A stretch of DNA of 64,000 bases, taken from the NCBI RefSeq assembly GCF_027922305.1, contig NZ_BSFK01000005.1, positions 558,001 to 622,000 of the forward strand. Reading direction: 5' to 3'. The notes beneath the pieces are model-generated. The model had not been told where the DNA came from. It saw only the letters and a list, made by a program, of their open reading frames with translations, and did not search any database. The position numbers and the translations under genes were made by a program. The stretch is from Methylopila jiangsuensis (GTDB lineage: Bacteria > Pseudomonadota > Alphaproteobacteria > Rhizobiales > Methylopilaceae). This document shows, piece after piece, positions 16,676-25,614 of this stretch. How positions within the stretch are numbered: position 1 is the stretch's first letter; each line of letters opens with the position of its first letter.

Positions 16676-17473
16676 TCAGCCGATGCGCATCCCGTCATAG
16701 GCCGGCTCGACCCCGGCCGGCAGCCGCGCCTGCAGGGCGTCATGGTCGAGGTCGGTGTGCAGGTTGGTGAGCACGGCGCGTTTCGGGCGCAGGCGCTCGA
16801 TCCACTCCAGCGCCTGCGCCAGCGTGAAATGGCTTGGATGCGGCGTCTCGCGCAGCGCGTCGATGATCCAGACGTCAAGCCCCTCCAGCAATCGCTGCGA
16901 GGCGAGGGGGATGTCGTTGACGTCCGGCGTGTAGGCGACGCCCCCGAAGCGGAAGCCGAGCGCCATGGTCTCCCGGCCGTGATGCAGGTCGAACGGCAGC
17001 GCGGTCACCGGTCCGCCCTTCCCCGTGATCGTGGTGGGCTCTCCGGCGGTCAGGCGGTGCTCGTTGAGGATCGGCGGATAGTCGCTGCCGGGCGGCGTGT
17101 GGAACACATAGCCGAAGCGGGCGTGCAGGAAGGCGCTGGTGCGGGCGTCGGCCCACACGTCCACGCGGGTGCGCATGTCGATGGCGAGCGGGCGCAGGTC
17201 GTCGATGCCGTGGGTGTGGTCGGCGTGCTCGTGGGTGTAGAGCACGCCGTCGAGGCGGTCGATCCCGGCGCCCAGAAGCTGGTCGCGCAGGTCCGGCCCG
17301 GTGTCCACCAGCACGCGGGTCACGCCCGCCGGCCCCTCGCGCTCCACCAGGATGGAGCAGCGCCGGCGGCGGTTCTTGGGGTTGTTTGGGTCGCACGCGC
17401 CCCAGCCCGACGCCACCCGCGGCACGCCGCCGGAGGAGCCGCAGCCGAGAATGGTGACGGCGGGGTTGGTCAC
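16676..17473 (-). CDS. MBL-fold metallo-hydrolase (PhnP-like)
   Basis: This 265-residue protein has the metallo-beta-lactamase metal motif THEHADHTHGID near residues 85-96, the LDTGPDLRDQLL segment just before it, and further ligands in LHHGRE, YTPDVND and NLHTDLDHD. The N-terminus ILGCGSSGGVPR is characteristic of the PhnP/RNase Z-like phosphodiesterase subgroup. It is the last gene of the minus-strand block rlpA to MBL, and its ATG overlaps the tatD stop by 4 bases, an arrangement often seen in Hyphomicrobiales. It probably hydrolyses a phosphodiester; the cellular substrate is not established. Confidence 0.88.
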   Translation of the reverse strand: MTNPAVTILGCGSSGGVPRVASGWGACDPNNPKNRRRRCSILVEREGPAGVTRVLVDTGPDLRDQLLGAGIDRLDGVLYTHEHADHTHGIDDLRPLAIDMRTRVDVWADARTSAFLHARFGYVFHTPPGSDYPPILNEHRLTAGEPTTITGKGGPVTALPFDLHHGRETMALGFRFGGVAYTPDVNDIPLASQRLLEGLDVWIIDALRETPHPSHFTLAQALEWIERLRPKRAVLTNLHTDLDHDALQARLPAGVEPAYDGMRIG

Positions 17474-18288
17474 GCCGCCCCCGCCGCTTCATGCGCCACC
17501 AGAGCGGAGCGCGGCGTCTTGCTGAAAAGACGAAAGAAATTGTCGGTGGTGACGCGGCGCGTCTCGGCCTCGGTCCAGCCGCGCACCCGGGCGAGCACGG
17601 CGGCGGTGTTGGCGGTGTAGGCCGGCTCGTTGCGCTTGCCGCGGTAGGGCTCGGGCGCGAGATAGGGCGCGTCGGTCTCCACCAGCAGCCGGTCGGCGGG
17701 CACCTCGGCGGCGATGGCGCGGATGTCCTCGGAGCGCTTGAAGGTCAGGATGCCCGAGAACGACACGTAAAGCCCGAGCGCCACGCCACGCCGCGCCAGC
17801 TCCGCCCCGGAGGAGAAGCAGTGCAGCAGGGCGGGGAACGCCCCCTTCCCCATCTCGTCCTCCAGCACGCGGATCATGGCCTCGTCCGCCGCGCGGGCGT
17901 GGATGACCAGCGGAAGCTGCGCCACGCGGGCCGCGGCGATGTGAGCGCGAAAACCCTGCTCCTGCGCCTCGGGCGGGCTGGTGTCGTAATGGAAATCGAG
18001 ACCGGCTTCGCCGAAGCCGACGATCTTCGGGTGCTCCGCCAGCCGGACGAGCTCGTCCGCCGTGACGTCGAGCTCCTCATGGGCGTTCTGCGGATGGGTG
18101 CCGACCGTGCCGAACACCGACGGGTAGCGCTCCACCAGCTCCAGCACGCGCTCGAACCGGCGCACGCGGGTGGAGATCGTCACCATCAGCCCGACGCCCG
18201 CGGCGTGGGCCCGCTCCACGATCGCGTCCCGCTCGGGCGCGAAATCGTCGAAGTCCAGATGGCAGTGGCTGTCGACCAGCGCGCTCAC
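17470..18288 (-). CDS. TatD family hydrolase (metal-dependent DNase)
   Basis: The 272-residue TIM-barrel protein shows the TatD metal site: DSHCHLDF at 6-13, [10 protein letters not shown] near 93-102 with the conserved Glu, [19 protein letters not shown] and the terminal [19 protein letters not shown]. TatD proteins are magnesium-dependent 3'-5' exonucleases and are also annotated YcfH/YjjV-like. The ATG overlaps the stop of metG by 4 bases and its own stop overlaps the MBL start, so it lies in a strict operon. The length is standard. Confidence 0.93.
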   Translation of the reverse strand: MSALVDSHCHLDFDDFAPERDAIVERAHAAGVGLMVTISTRVRRFERVLELVERYPSVFGTVGTHPQNAHEELDVTADELVRLAEHPKIVGFGEAGLDFHYDTSPPEAQEQGFRAHIAAARVAQLPLVIHARAADEAMIRVLEDEMGKGAFPALLHCFSSGAELARRGVALGLYVSFSGILTFKRSEDIRAIAAEVPADRLLVETDAPYLAPEPYRGKRNEPAYTANTAAVLARVRGWTEAETRRVTTDNFFRLFSKTPRSALVAHEAAGAA

Positions 18289-19841
18289 GCCGCGACCTCC
18301 GGCTCCACGAAGCGGGGAAACACCGGCTGCGGCGCGGGGAAGGCCGTTCCCGGCGCAAGGCGGCCGGCCTCGCCAAGCCGGTCGAAGCCGCGCGCGTCCT
18401 CGGCCACGCCCAGCAGGTCGAGCAGCTTCGCGGCGGAGGCTGGCGTGAAGGGCTGCGCCAGCAGCGCCACGTTGCGCACGGTTTCCGCCGTCACGTAGAG
18501 CACGGTCGCCATGCGGGCCGGATCGGTCTTCTTCAACGCCCAGGGCTCCTGCCCCGCGAAGTAGCGGTTCGCCTCCGCCACCACCGCCCAGATGGCGCTC
18601 AGCGCCTGATGCAGCGCCAGATCGTCGAAGGCCTTGCGCACGAGGCCGGGCAAGGCGTCCACGCTCGCGAGCATGGCCCGGTCGGCCTCCGAGAAGGCGG
18701 CGGGCTCAGGCGCCCTGCCCTCGCTGTTCTTGGCGATCATGGACAGCGAACGCTGCGCCAGATTGCCGAGGTCGTTGGCGAGGTCGGCGTTGATGCGGCC
18801 GACGATGGCCTCGTGGCTGTAGGAGCCGTCCTGCCCGAACGGCGTCTCCCGCAGCAGGAAGTAGCGCACCGCGTCCACGCCGTAGGTCTCGGCGAAGGTG
18901 AAGGGGTCGAGCACGTTGCCGACCGACTTCGACATCTTCTCGCCCTTGTTGTTCAGGAAGCCGTGGGCGAACACGCGCTTCGGCGTCGGCAGCCCGGCGG
19001 AAAGCAGGAACGCCGGCCAGTACACCGTGTGGAAGCGGATGATGTCCTTGCCGATGACATGCAGATCCGCCGGCCACCAGCGGCGGAAGCTGTCCTCGTC
19101 CTCGGGGAAGCCGGTTCCGGTGACGTAGTTCGTCAGCGCGTCGACCCAGACGTACATCACGTGCTTCGGATCGTCCGGCACCGGCACGCCCCAGTCGAAG
19201 GTGGTGCGGCTGATGGAGAGGTCGGCGAGGCCGCGCTTCACGAAGGCCAGCACCTCGTTGCGGCGCGCGTCCGGGCCGATGAAGCCGGGCTCGTCCTCGT
19301 AGAGCTTCAGCAGCCGGTCCTGATAGGCCGAGAGGCGGAAGAAGTAGCTCTCCTCGATCACCCATTCCACCGGCGCGCCCGAAGGCGCGGTGCGGCGGCC
19401 GTCCGGATGCCGCGTGGTCTCGGCCTCGTCGAAATAGGCCTCGTCCCGCACCGAGTACCAGCCCTCGTAGCGGCCGAGATAGATGTCGCCATTGGCCGCC
19501 ATGCGCCGCCACAGCTCCTGGCTCGCGGCGATGTGGTCGGCGTCGGTGGTTCGGATGAAGCGGTCGAACGAAACCCCGTAAAGCTCGTCCATGGCGCGGA
19601 AGCGGTCGGCGTTGCGGGTCGCCCACTCGAACGGAGTCACGCCCTCCCGCGCCGCCGACTGCGCCATCTTCAGCCCGTGCTCGTCGGTGCCGGTGAGGAA
19701 GCGCACCTCGCGCCCCTCCAGCCGGTGGAACCGGGCGATCGCGTCGCTGGCGATCACCTCGTACACATGGCCGATGTGCGGGGCGCCGTTGGGATAGGCG
19801 ATCGCGGTGGTGAGATAGTAGGGCTCTTTGGCGGGCGCCAT
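18285..19841 (-). CDS. metG: Methionyl-tRNA synthetase
   Basis: The 518-residue class I synthetase charges tRNA-Met with methionine. HIGH appears as [12 protein letters not shown] at 17-28 and KMSKS as [10 protein letters not shown] near 305. The knuckle is short and lacks the four-cysteine zinc site of E. coli MetG, which fits the shorter alphaproteobacterial form. There is no C-terminal tRNA-binding extension. It is 33 bases downstream of holB and overlaps tatD by 4 bases. Confidence 0.97.
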   Translation of the reverse strand: MAPAKEPYYLTTAIAYPNGAPHIGHVYEVIASDAIARFHRLEGREVRFLTGTDEHGLKMAQSAAREGVTPFEWATRNADRFRAMDELYGVSFDRFIRTTDADHIAASQELWRRMAANGDIYLGRYEGWYSVRDEAYFDEAETTRHPDGRRTAPSGAPVEWVIEESYFFRLSAYQDRLLKLYEDEPGFIGPDARRNEVLAFVKRGLADLSISRTTFDWGVPVPDDPKHVMYVWVDALTNYVTGTGFPEDEDSFRRWWPADLHVIGKDIIRFHTVYWPAFLLSAGLPTPKRVFAHGFLNNKGEKMSKSVGNVLDPFTFAETYGVDAVRYFLLRETPFGQDGSYSHEAIVGRINADLANDLGNLAQRSLSMIAKNSEGRAPEPAAFSEADRAMLASVDALPGLVRKAFDDLALHQALSAIWAVVAEANRYFAGQEPWALKKTDPARMATVLYVTAETVRNVALLAQPFTPASAAKLLDLLGVAEDARGFDRLGEAGRLAPGTAFPAPQPVFPRFVEPEVAA

Positions 19842-19874
19842 CGGATGCGGACTCGTGAAATGCGCGAGCCGGCC

Positions 19875-20939
19875 TCAGCGGCGAGCGAGGCCGGCGAGCT
19901 CGGAAAGCGTCTCGAGGACGAAGGGCCGGCGATCGAGATTGTAGATCTCGATGTCCCGCGCCGCGCGGGCGGTTTTTTCCCACACCTCCGCCAGCCGCGC
20001 AAGGCGCGGCTCCCGCGCCGCGGCGCCGGCGCGCACCCGCTCGTGCAGCCAGTCGGACACCAGCCCCACGAACAGGCGGAAGCGCTCCTCCGAGCCGCGT
20101 TTGGCGAGGTCGTCGGCGAGCGCGTGGGCCGCCTTCACGTCGACCGCCGGCAGCTTGCCCAGCAGCGCGCGCACCGTGCCGTGCAGCGCGGCCCCGTCGC
20201 CCGCGAGCAGGTTGAGCGCCTGGGCCACGCTGCCCTCGCTGAGGTCGGCCGCGAGCCTCAGCGCCTCGTCGTCATGCTCCTCCGCCGCCTCAAGGCCCTT
20301 GAGCACGCCGAACGTCTCGGCGGCGGAGAGCGGCGACAGCGCCAGCGCCCGGCAGCGGGAACGCACCGGCGCCGGCAGCGAACGCGGCGCGGCGGAGAGC
20401 AGAAGGAAGATCGCCCGCGGCGGCGGCTCCTCCAGAACCTTCAGCAGGGCGTTGGCGGCGGCCCCGTTCATGTCGTCAGCGGCGTCCACGATCGCCACCC
20501 GCCAGCCGCCCTCGCCCGCCGTGGCCCCGAAAAAGCCGGTGGCGCGCCGCACGTCGTCGACGCGGATTTCGCCGTAAAACGCCTTGCGGTCCGCGTTCCA
20601 GCCGCGACGGAGCACGAGCAGGTCGGGATGCGCCAGCCGCGCGATGCGCCGGGCGGCCGGGTGGTCGCCGGGCACGGCGAGGCCGCGCGCGGCCGCCACC
20701 TCCGGAGCCGAGGGATCGGGATGCGCCAGCGCAAAGCGCGCCAGCCGGTAGGCGAGCGTCGCCTTGCCCACGCCCTCCGCGCCGGAGATCAGCCAGGCGT
20801 GGTGCATGCGGTCGGAGGCGAAGGCGGCGAGGAGCTCCGCCTCCGCCCTTCCGTGGCCGAACAGGTCCAGCGTCTCGCGGGGGCGGCGCACGCCCTCGCG
20901 GCGGTCGGATTCGGGCGGGCCATTGTCGGCGTCGCTCAT
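19875..20939 (-). CDS. holB: DNA polymerase III subunit delta'
   Basis: The 354-residue protein is the clamp-loader delta' subunit. It has an AAA+ N-domain with Walker A-like GAEGVGKATLAYRLA (the last residue before the helix is Ala-Thr and not Lys-Thr-Thr), a sensor region (WRVAIVDAADDMNGAAANALLKVLEEPP) and SAAPRSLPAPVRSRCRAL with the SRC motif. The terminal alpha-helical domain ends in NLDRRPFVLETLSELA. ATG 20939 overlaps the end of tmk by 4 bases. Position between tmk and metG is the standard order in the class. Confidence 0.93.
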   Translation of the reverse strand: MSDADNGPPESDRREGVRRPRETLDLFGHGRAEAELLAAFASDRMHHAWLISGAEGVGKATLAYRLARFALAHPDPSAPEVAAARGLAVPGDHPAARRIARLAHPDLLVLRRGWNADRKAFYGEIRVDDVRRATGFFGATAGEGGWRVAIVDAADDMNGAAANALLKVLEEPPPRAIFLLLSAAPRSLPAPVRSRCRALALSPLSAAETFGVLKGLEAAEEHDDEALRLAADLSEGSVAQALNLLAGDGAALHGTVRALLGKLPAVDVKAAHALADDLAKRGSEERFRLFVGLVSDWLHERVRAGAAAREPRLARLAEVWEKTARAARDIEIYNLDRRPFVLETLSELAGLARR

Positions 20940-21616
20940 GGGCGCGGCTCCAGTTCCGGCCAGCGCCGCACCACCGTGTCCCAGATGTGGGCGGCCACGG
21001 TGTCGGGCGCCTGTGTGGCGTCGATCAGGCGGCAGCGGCCGGGCTCGGCGCGGGCGATGGCGACGAAGGCCTCGCGCAGCCGCTCGTGGAAGCGGGCGTC
21101 CTCGGCCTCGAACCGGTCCGGCGCGGCCCCCTGCCCCGCGCGGCGGCGCGCCCGCTCCAGCCCCACCATCGCCGGCGCGTCCAGCACGAAGGTGAGGTCG
21201 GGAAACGCGTCCCGCGCCGCCACCTGCTCCAGCGCGCTCAGCGTTTCCGCCGCGACGCCTCCCACCGCGCCCTGGTAGCAGCGGGTGGAATCGATGAAGC
21301 GGTCGCACAGCGCCCAGGCGCCGCGCTTCAGCGCCGGACGGATCAGGCGATCCACATGGTCGGCGCGGGCGGAGGCGATGACGACGGTCTCCGCCAGCGG
21401 GCCGAAACGCTTCAGCCGGCCCGACAGCAGCGCCTCCCGAAGCTCCTCCGCGCGGGGCGAGCCGCCGGGCTCGCGCGTGGTGGCGACCTCGACGCCCGCG
21501 GCGCGCAGCCGCTCCGCGAGCCGCAGCATCTGGGTGGATTTGCCCACCCCTTCACCGCCTTCGAAAGTGATGAACCGGCCGCGCGGCGCAGCCTGAAACA
21601 CGGTCTGCGGCTCCAT
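20936..21616 (-). CDS. tmk: Thymidylate kinase
   Basis: The 226-residue kinase phosphorylates dTMP to dTDP. It has the P-loop FEGGEGVGKSTQ at 18-29, the DR(F/Y) motif in ALCDRFIDSTRCYQGAVGG near 108-126, and a LID region (RRRAGQGAAPDRFEAEDARFHERLREAF). The conserved TREPGGSPRAEELRE segment follows the first strand. ATG 21616 shares one base with the dacA stop (TGATG) and the stop overlaps holB, so all three are coupled. The length is normal. Confidence 0.96.
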   Translation of the reverse strand: MEPQTVFQAAPRGRFITFEGGEGVGKSTQMLRLAERLRAAGVEVATTREPGGSPRAEELREALLSGRLKRFGPLAETVVIASARADHVDRLIRPALKRGAWALCDRFIDSTRCYQGAVGGVAAETLSALEQVAARDAFPDLTFVLDAPAMVGLERARRRAGQGAAPDRFEAEDARFHERLREAFVAIARAEPGRCRLIDATQAPDTVAAHIWDTVVRRWPELEPRP

Positions 21617-22824
21617 CAGATGCGGGCGACGACCTGATGGATCCAGTCGCCGACGAGCTCCATCGCGCCGTCCACCGCCCGGCGGCCGAGACCGCCCTCG
21701 CCCACGTCCTCCGCCGCGCGCAGCGGCGTCTCCACCGTCAGCATCTCGCCGCGCCACACCCGAAGCACGCCGATCCGGTCGCCCTTGCGCACCGGGGCTG
21801 TGAGCGGCCCGTCATAGACCACCCGCGCGATCACCCGCGCGTCGTCGTTCTTCGGCGTCAGCACGTCCACGGCCGCGTCCGCCGCGAGCGGCACATGGCG
21901 GGTCGCGCCGCCGAACACGCGCGCCTCCGCCACGGTCTCGCCCGCGTCGAACAGGCGTTTGGTCTCGAAGGCGGAGAAGCCCCAGTCCAGCAGCTTGCGC
22001 GCCTCCTCCGCCCTCGCCTTGGAGGACTCGAGGCCGTTCAGCACCACGATCAGCCGTCGCCCGTCGCGCCTGGCCGAGCCCACCAGCCCATAGCCCGAAT
22101 CCGCCGTGTAGCCGGTCTTGAGCCCGTCGGCGCCGGGATAGTCCGACAGCAGCGGGTTGCGGTTGCGCTGGGCGATCTTGTTCCAGGTGAACTCCGGCTC
22201 CGCGAACAGGGCGTAGCGCTCGGGATAGGCGCGGATGAGATGGGCGGCGAGGCGGGAGATGTCCCGCGCGGTCATCACCTGCTCCGGATCCGGCAGGCCG
22301 GTGGCGTTGCGGAAGCGGGAGCGCGCCAGCCCCAGCTCCTGGGCGCGGGCGTTCATGAGATCGGCGAAGGCCGGCTCCGATCCGGCGATGCCGGCCGCAA
22401 GCGTGATGGCCGCGTCGCCGCCCGACTGCACGATCATGCCGCGCAGCAGATCGGACACCGCCACCTGCGAGTTCAGCTTGGCGAACATGGCCGACCCCCG
22501 CGAGGGCGCCCCTCCCCTGCGCCAGGCGTCCTCGCTGATGCGGAACGTGTCCGTTTCCTTAAGGCTCCCCGCCTCCAGCGCCCGGAACGTCAGCTCCGTG
22601 GTCATCAGCGTCGCCATGCTTGCGGGCGGCGACGGCAGGTCCGGCTGCTTGGCGAACAGCACGGCGTCGGAGGTGAGATCGTAGAGGAAGGCGATCGGCG
22701 CCTCGGTGCGGCCGTCCTTGGCGGCGGGCGCGGCGGAGGCGGGCGCCGTCAGCGCGACCATCGCCAGCCCCGCGAGAACGACGCGCAGGCGCGGCAGGAC
22801 CGAAAAACCGGATAGATCGTTCAT
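21616..22824 (-). CDS. D-alanyl-D-alanine carboxypeptidase (DacA/PBP5-like) with altered active-site motifs
   Basis: The 402-residue protein has a signal peptide (to about residue 31), a peptidase S11 domain, a PBP5 C-terminal beta domain and a final amphipathic helix (VGDWIHQVVARI) suited to membrane anchoring. Active-site motifs do not match the family: SxxK reads S69-M-A-T72 in PPASMATLMTT, so the general-base Lys is Thr; SxN reads S134-G-G136 in VQSGGDAAI, so Asn is Gly; K236-T-G is intact in GADGLKTGYT. The codons are clear (ACG for Thr72, GGC for Gly136). The fold and operon place are normal, so this may be an inactive homolog or a divergent enzyme. Start ATG 22824 precedes the hydrophobic signal. 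Confidence 0.85.
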   Translation of the reverse strand: MNDLSGFSVLPRLRVVLAGLAMVALTAPASAAPAAKDGRTEAPIAFLYDLTSDAVLFAKQPDLPSPPASMATLMTTELTFRALEAGSLKETDTFRISEDAWRRGGAPSRGSAMFAKLNSQVAVSDLLRGMIVQSGGDAAITLAAGIAGSEPAFADLMNARAQELGLARSRFRNATGLPDPEQVMTARDISRLAAHLIRAYPERYALFAEPEFTWNKIAQRNRNPLLSDYPGADGLKTGYTADSGYGLVGSARRDGRRLIVVLNGLESSKARAEEARKLLDWGFSAFETKRLFDAGETVAEARVFGGATRHVPLAADAAVDVLTPKNDDARVIARVVYDGPLTAPVRKGDRIGVLRVWRGEMLTVETPLRAAEDVGEGGLGRRAVDGAMELVGDWIHQVVARI

Positions 22825-22919
22825 CACGCCGCCACGCTGTCGCCCGTTCCCGGACAAGGATACGGCGATGCGACGGAAGTCACAATGCGGGTGGAGGACC
22901 GCGATCGGCCCGGCCCGCC

Positions 22920-24020
22920 TTAGCGCAGGGTGGAGAAGGCGGAGGCCGAGCCGCGCAGGCCATCCATGGCGCCGGCGTCGCCGAAGCCCTCGAAGCTGGA
23001 GGCGATGCGGCTCGCGACCGCGGCGCCGTCCACCTGATGGACGCTCTCCGGCGCGGCGGCGACGGGTTCGGGCGCGCCGGTTTCGGCGGGCGTCGCGAGC
23101 GGCGGAGCCACCGAGGCCAGAACCGGCTCGCTCGGCGCGATCACGCGCTTGGGCGCAGGCGCGGCCTGAACGCCCGCGGGGCGCGGACGGGGCGCGGCCG
23201 TCGCCAGCTTCGGCTGGGCCGCGTAGGCGCTTACGGTGGCGGCCGCGACCGGCGCCGCCGGCGGGATCACGGTGGCGACGCGCGGCGTGGGCGCGGCCGG
23301 GGCGCCTGCGAAGGCCGCGTCGGACGGCGCGGGGGCCGTAAGCGAAGCGACCTGCACGCCGCCGGCCGGGACGCCCGGATCGCGATAGCTCGCGAGCAGC
23401 TTGCGCTCGTCGCTGCCGTTCGGATCGGCCGGGCCCACGTAATCCAGTTTCACGGCGCCGACGCCGGAGCTGCGGAAGCCGAGCATGTCGGCCGCGCGGG
23501 CGGAGACGTCGATCACCCGGCCCTTGTGGAACGGCCCGCGATCGTTGACGCGCACGACCAGCGAACGGCCGTTGGAGACGTTGGTCACCCGCACATAGGA
23601 CGGCAGCGGCAGCGAGGGGTGCGCGGCGGTCAGCGCGGTCTTGTCGTAGATCTCGCCGTTCGCCGTGCGGCGGCCATGGAACTTGCCGCCGTACCAGGAG
23701 GCGAGGCCGACGCCGACCGTCCGTGGGCTCGCCGTCTTGGAGCTCGCGATCACGCCCGGCGTGCGCCGTCCGGGAACGACGGCAAGGCGCGTCGGGGCCG
23801 CGCGGGGCGCAGGCGCGGCCGACGCCGTCTTCACCGCTTCGGATGCGGCGGCGGCGGGAACAGCCTGCGCCACCGGCGTGCGCGCGGTCTGGGCCGAGCA
23901 GGCCGACAGGGCGCCGGCGACGGTCACGGCCGCGAGAGAGAGAAGAGTTCGAGAGGAAAGCCGGTTCGAATGCCCTGCGCGACGCTGCCTGTGATCCGCC
24001 GTCGTCACGCCATCGGTCAT
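22920..24020 (-). CDS. rlpA: RlpA family septal-ring lytic transglycosylase-like lipoprotein
   Basis: The 366-residue protein has a basic N-terminus, a hydrophobic segment and lipobox ALSAC with Cys41, so it should be an outer-membrane lipoprotein. The RlpA double-psi beta-barrel follows at about 102-195: GLASWYGGKFHGRRTANGE, ALTAAHPSLPLPS, VRVNDRGPF and RVIDVSARAADMLGF. The remaining 170 residues are alanine/proline-rich low complexity, and no SPOR domain is recognisable, unlike E. coli or Pseudomonas RlpA. RlpA in Pseudomonas cleaves glycan strands lacking stem peptides at the septum. It lies 95 bases upstream of the dacA-like gene on the same strand, which suggests a joint role in peptidoglycan remodelling. 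Confidence 0.88.
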   Translation of the reverse strand: MTDGVTTADHRQRRAGHSNRLSSRTLLSLAAVTVAGALSACSAQTARTPVAQAVPAAAASEAVKTASAAPAPRAAPTRLAVVPGRRTPGVIASSKTASPRTVGVGLASWYGGKFHGRRTANGEIYDKTALTAAHPSLPLPSYVRVTNVSNGRSLVVRVNDRGPFHKGRVIDVSARAADMLGFRSSGVGAVKLDYVGPADPNGSDERKLLASYRDPGVPAGGVQVASLTAPAPSDAAFAGAPAAPTPRVATVIPPAAPVAAATVSAYAAQPKLATAAPRPRPAGVQAAPAPKRVIAPSEPVLASVAPPLATPAETGAPEPVAAAPESVHQVDGAAVASRIASSFEGFGDAGAMDGLRGSASAFSTLR

Positions 24021-24562
24021 TCCGTCGTTCCTTCACACGCCGTCCGGACATTGGGGTCCGGCGAACCGGAGCCGCGTCGTCCGCGACGGTCGAGGGCTTG
24101 AGAGAAGCCCACACGTGGCGCGCCACAGGGCCGCCACATACGCGATAGAACAAGTCGGTGAATTGTGGCAAGAGCGTGGCGCAACCCGTGCGGCGCTCTT
24201 CCGGCGGGAGCCGGTCAGCCCGCGGCGCACGCAACACGGCCGCGAACCGAGGATGCGCCGCGAATGGTTGCGAAAGCGCTAAGAACCTGTTTGGACGTCG
24301 CCACAGCGCGCGACATCAGCCTCCCGTAACACCCAGCGAAGCCAGACCGCCGCGACTTTTCGTCATGCGGAATCTTGGAGCGTCACGTCCTCGAGGCCGT
24401 CGACCAAGCCCGGATATGACGATGCGACAGAGATTCCAGACGGGCTTTGAGGGCGGGGCGGCGTGACCGGCGCACGGTCATGCGCTGCGGCGGGCGCGCG
24501 CCGACGATGGGAACGCGTCCGCCGATCGTGACCCCGGTCACGCCGAACCCGCGCCGGAGCGT
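24021..24562. other. Long non-coding stretch upstream of rlpA
   Basis: No convincing gene is present. The right part contains short frames without ribosome-binding sites and with irregular codon use. The segment next to the transposase remnant includes a local inverted repeat (GTGACC near 24521-24545 with GGTCAC). The rlpA promoter should lie in the left part, but no motif stands out. Confidence 0.4.
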
Positions 24563-24720
24563 GGAATCGAGAGCTTCAACCGCCGGCTGCGCGACGAGCT
24601 TCTGAACGGGACGCTGGTCCGCGCGTCGCCGCGCGCCCGCGCCGCGCTCGGAACCTGGGGCGCGACGGCAACGGGGAACGACCGCACTCCAGGCTCTGCT
24701 GGATGTCTCCTCGGGCCTGC
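24563..24720 (+). pseudogene. IS3-type transposase C-terminal remnant, frameshifted
   Basis: From 24563 the plus strand reads GIESFNRRLRDELLNGTL followed by ARAALGTWG, which matches the ESFNGRLRDE...LN region near the end of IS3-family (IS407/IS2-like) orfB transposases. Near 24655-24660 the frame shifts by one base and continues DGNGERPHSRLCWMSPRA, matching the terminal DYNGERPHSRLGWMSP motif. Catalytic Glu context is preserved (ESFN) but the DDE upstream part is absent. The element is a decayed fragment, with no terminal repeats recognised. Confidence 0.75.
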
Positions 24721-24844
24721 GCCACCACCGTCCACGATGCCTCAGATCACGGCAGTTCAGACAGCAAAGGCCGCGCATTCGAACCCGACGGCAGATGGCG
24801 ACGTCGCTCCCCCTGTCATGTTCATTCGAGATTAACCGCTTGCG

Positions 24845-24859
24845 GAACACACATAGAAC
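24845..24859 (+). promoter_or_regulatory. LexA operator (alphaproteobacterial SOS box)
   Basis: The sequence GAACACACATAGAAC is a perfect match to GAAC-N7-GAAC, the direct-repeat operator recognised by alphaproteobacterial LexA. It lies 48 bases before the lexA start codon, so autoregulation is expected. Confidence 0.85.
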
Positions 24860-24870
24860 AGTTAGTACTT

Positions 24871-24885
24871 GTTCATGATTTGTTT
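24871..24885 (-). promoter_or_regulatory. Second, imperfect LexA half-site pair
   Basis: GTTC-ATGATTT-GTTT is one base from GTTC-N7-GTTC, the reverse-strand form of the operator. It lies 11 bases after the perfect box and 21 bases before the lexA start, so it may act as a weaker second site. Confidence 0.45.
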
Positions 24886-24906
24886 TGAGTCGCCGCGGAG
24901 ACGGCC

Positions 24907-25614
24907 ATGCTGACCCGGAAGCAGTACGAGCTGTTGCGCTTCATTCATGAGCGTCTGAAGGAGACGGGCGTCCCGCCCTCCTTCGACGAGATGAAGGATG
25001 CGCTGGACCTGAAGTCCAAATCGGGAATTCATCGCCTGATCATGGCGTTGGAGGAGCGTGGCTTCATCCGGCGGCTGCCCAACCGGGCGCGGGCGCTGGA
25101 GGTGCTGAAGCTGCCGGAGGCCGCCGCGCCTGTCGTCACGCGGCCCGCGACCGGCCGTTTCACGCCCAATGTGATCGAGGGCAATCTGGGCAAGGTCCGG
25201 CCTGCCCGCCCCGACGAGGACGACGACGCCCGCATGGTGGCGATCCCGGTGATGGGCCGCATCGCCGCGGGCGTCCCGATCGAGGCGATCCAGGCCAAGA
25301 GCCACACCATCGCCGTGTCGCCGGACATGCTGTCCAGCGGCGAGCATTTCGCGCTTGAGGTGCGCGGCGACTCCATGATCGAGGCGGGCATCCTGGACGG
25401 CGATCTGGTGCTGATCCGCAAGCAGACCGCCGCCGACAGCGGCGACATCGTGGTGGCGCTGGTGGACGACGAGGAGGCCACGCTGAAACGCTTGCGCAAG
25501 CGCGGCGCCTCGATCGCTCTGGAGGCCGCGAACCCGGCTTACGAGACGCGGATTTTCGGCCCCGACCGCGTGGCGATCCAGGGCCGGCTGGTCGGGCTGA
25601 TCCGCCGCTACTGA
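24907..25614 (+). CDS. lexA: SOS response repressor LexA
   Basis: The 235-residue repressor has the N-terminal winged helix-turn-helix ([20 protein letters not shown], then [20 protein letters not shown]), a linker rich in acidic residues and the S24 peptidase domain. The autocleavage site is Ala121-Gly122 in [10 protein letters not shown]; the catalytic dyad is Ser156 in [10 protein letters not shown] and Lys194 in [10 protein letters not shown]. LexA self-cleaves when RecA is activated by DNA damage. Two operators lie just upstream. The C-terminus overlaps the convergent comEC gene by 7 bases. Confidence 0.98.
   Translation: MLTRKQYELLRFIHERLKETGVPPSFDEMKDALDLKSKSGIHRLIMALEERGFIRRLPNRARALEVLKLPEAAAPVVTRPATGRFTPNVIEGNLGKVRPARPDEDDDARMVAIPVMGRIAAGVPIEAIQAKSHTIAVSPDMLSSGEHFALEVRGDSMIEAGILDGDLVLIRKQTAADSGDIVVALVDDEEATLKRLRKRGASIALEAANPAYETRIFGPDRVAIQGRLVGLIRRY

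Noticed and set aside
18609-21278. Very long open frame on the plus strand opposite metG, holB and tmk
   Set aside because: It is antisense to three well-identified genes, and its protein is arginine/histidine/glycine-rich with no motif. Such frames are expected in GC-rich DNA.
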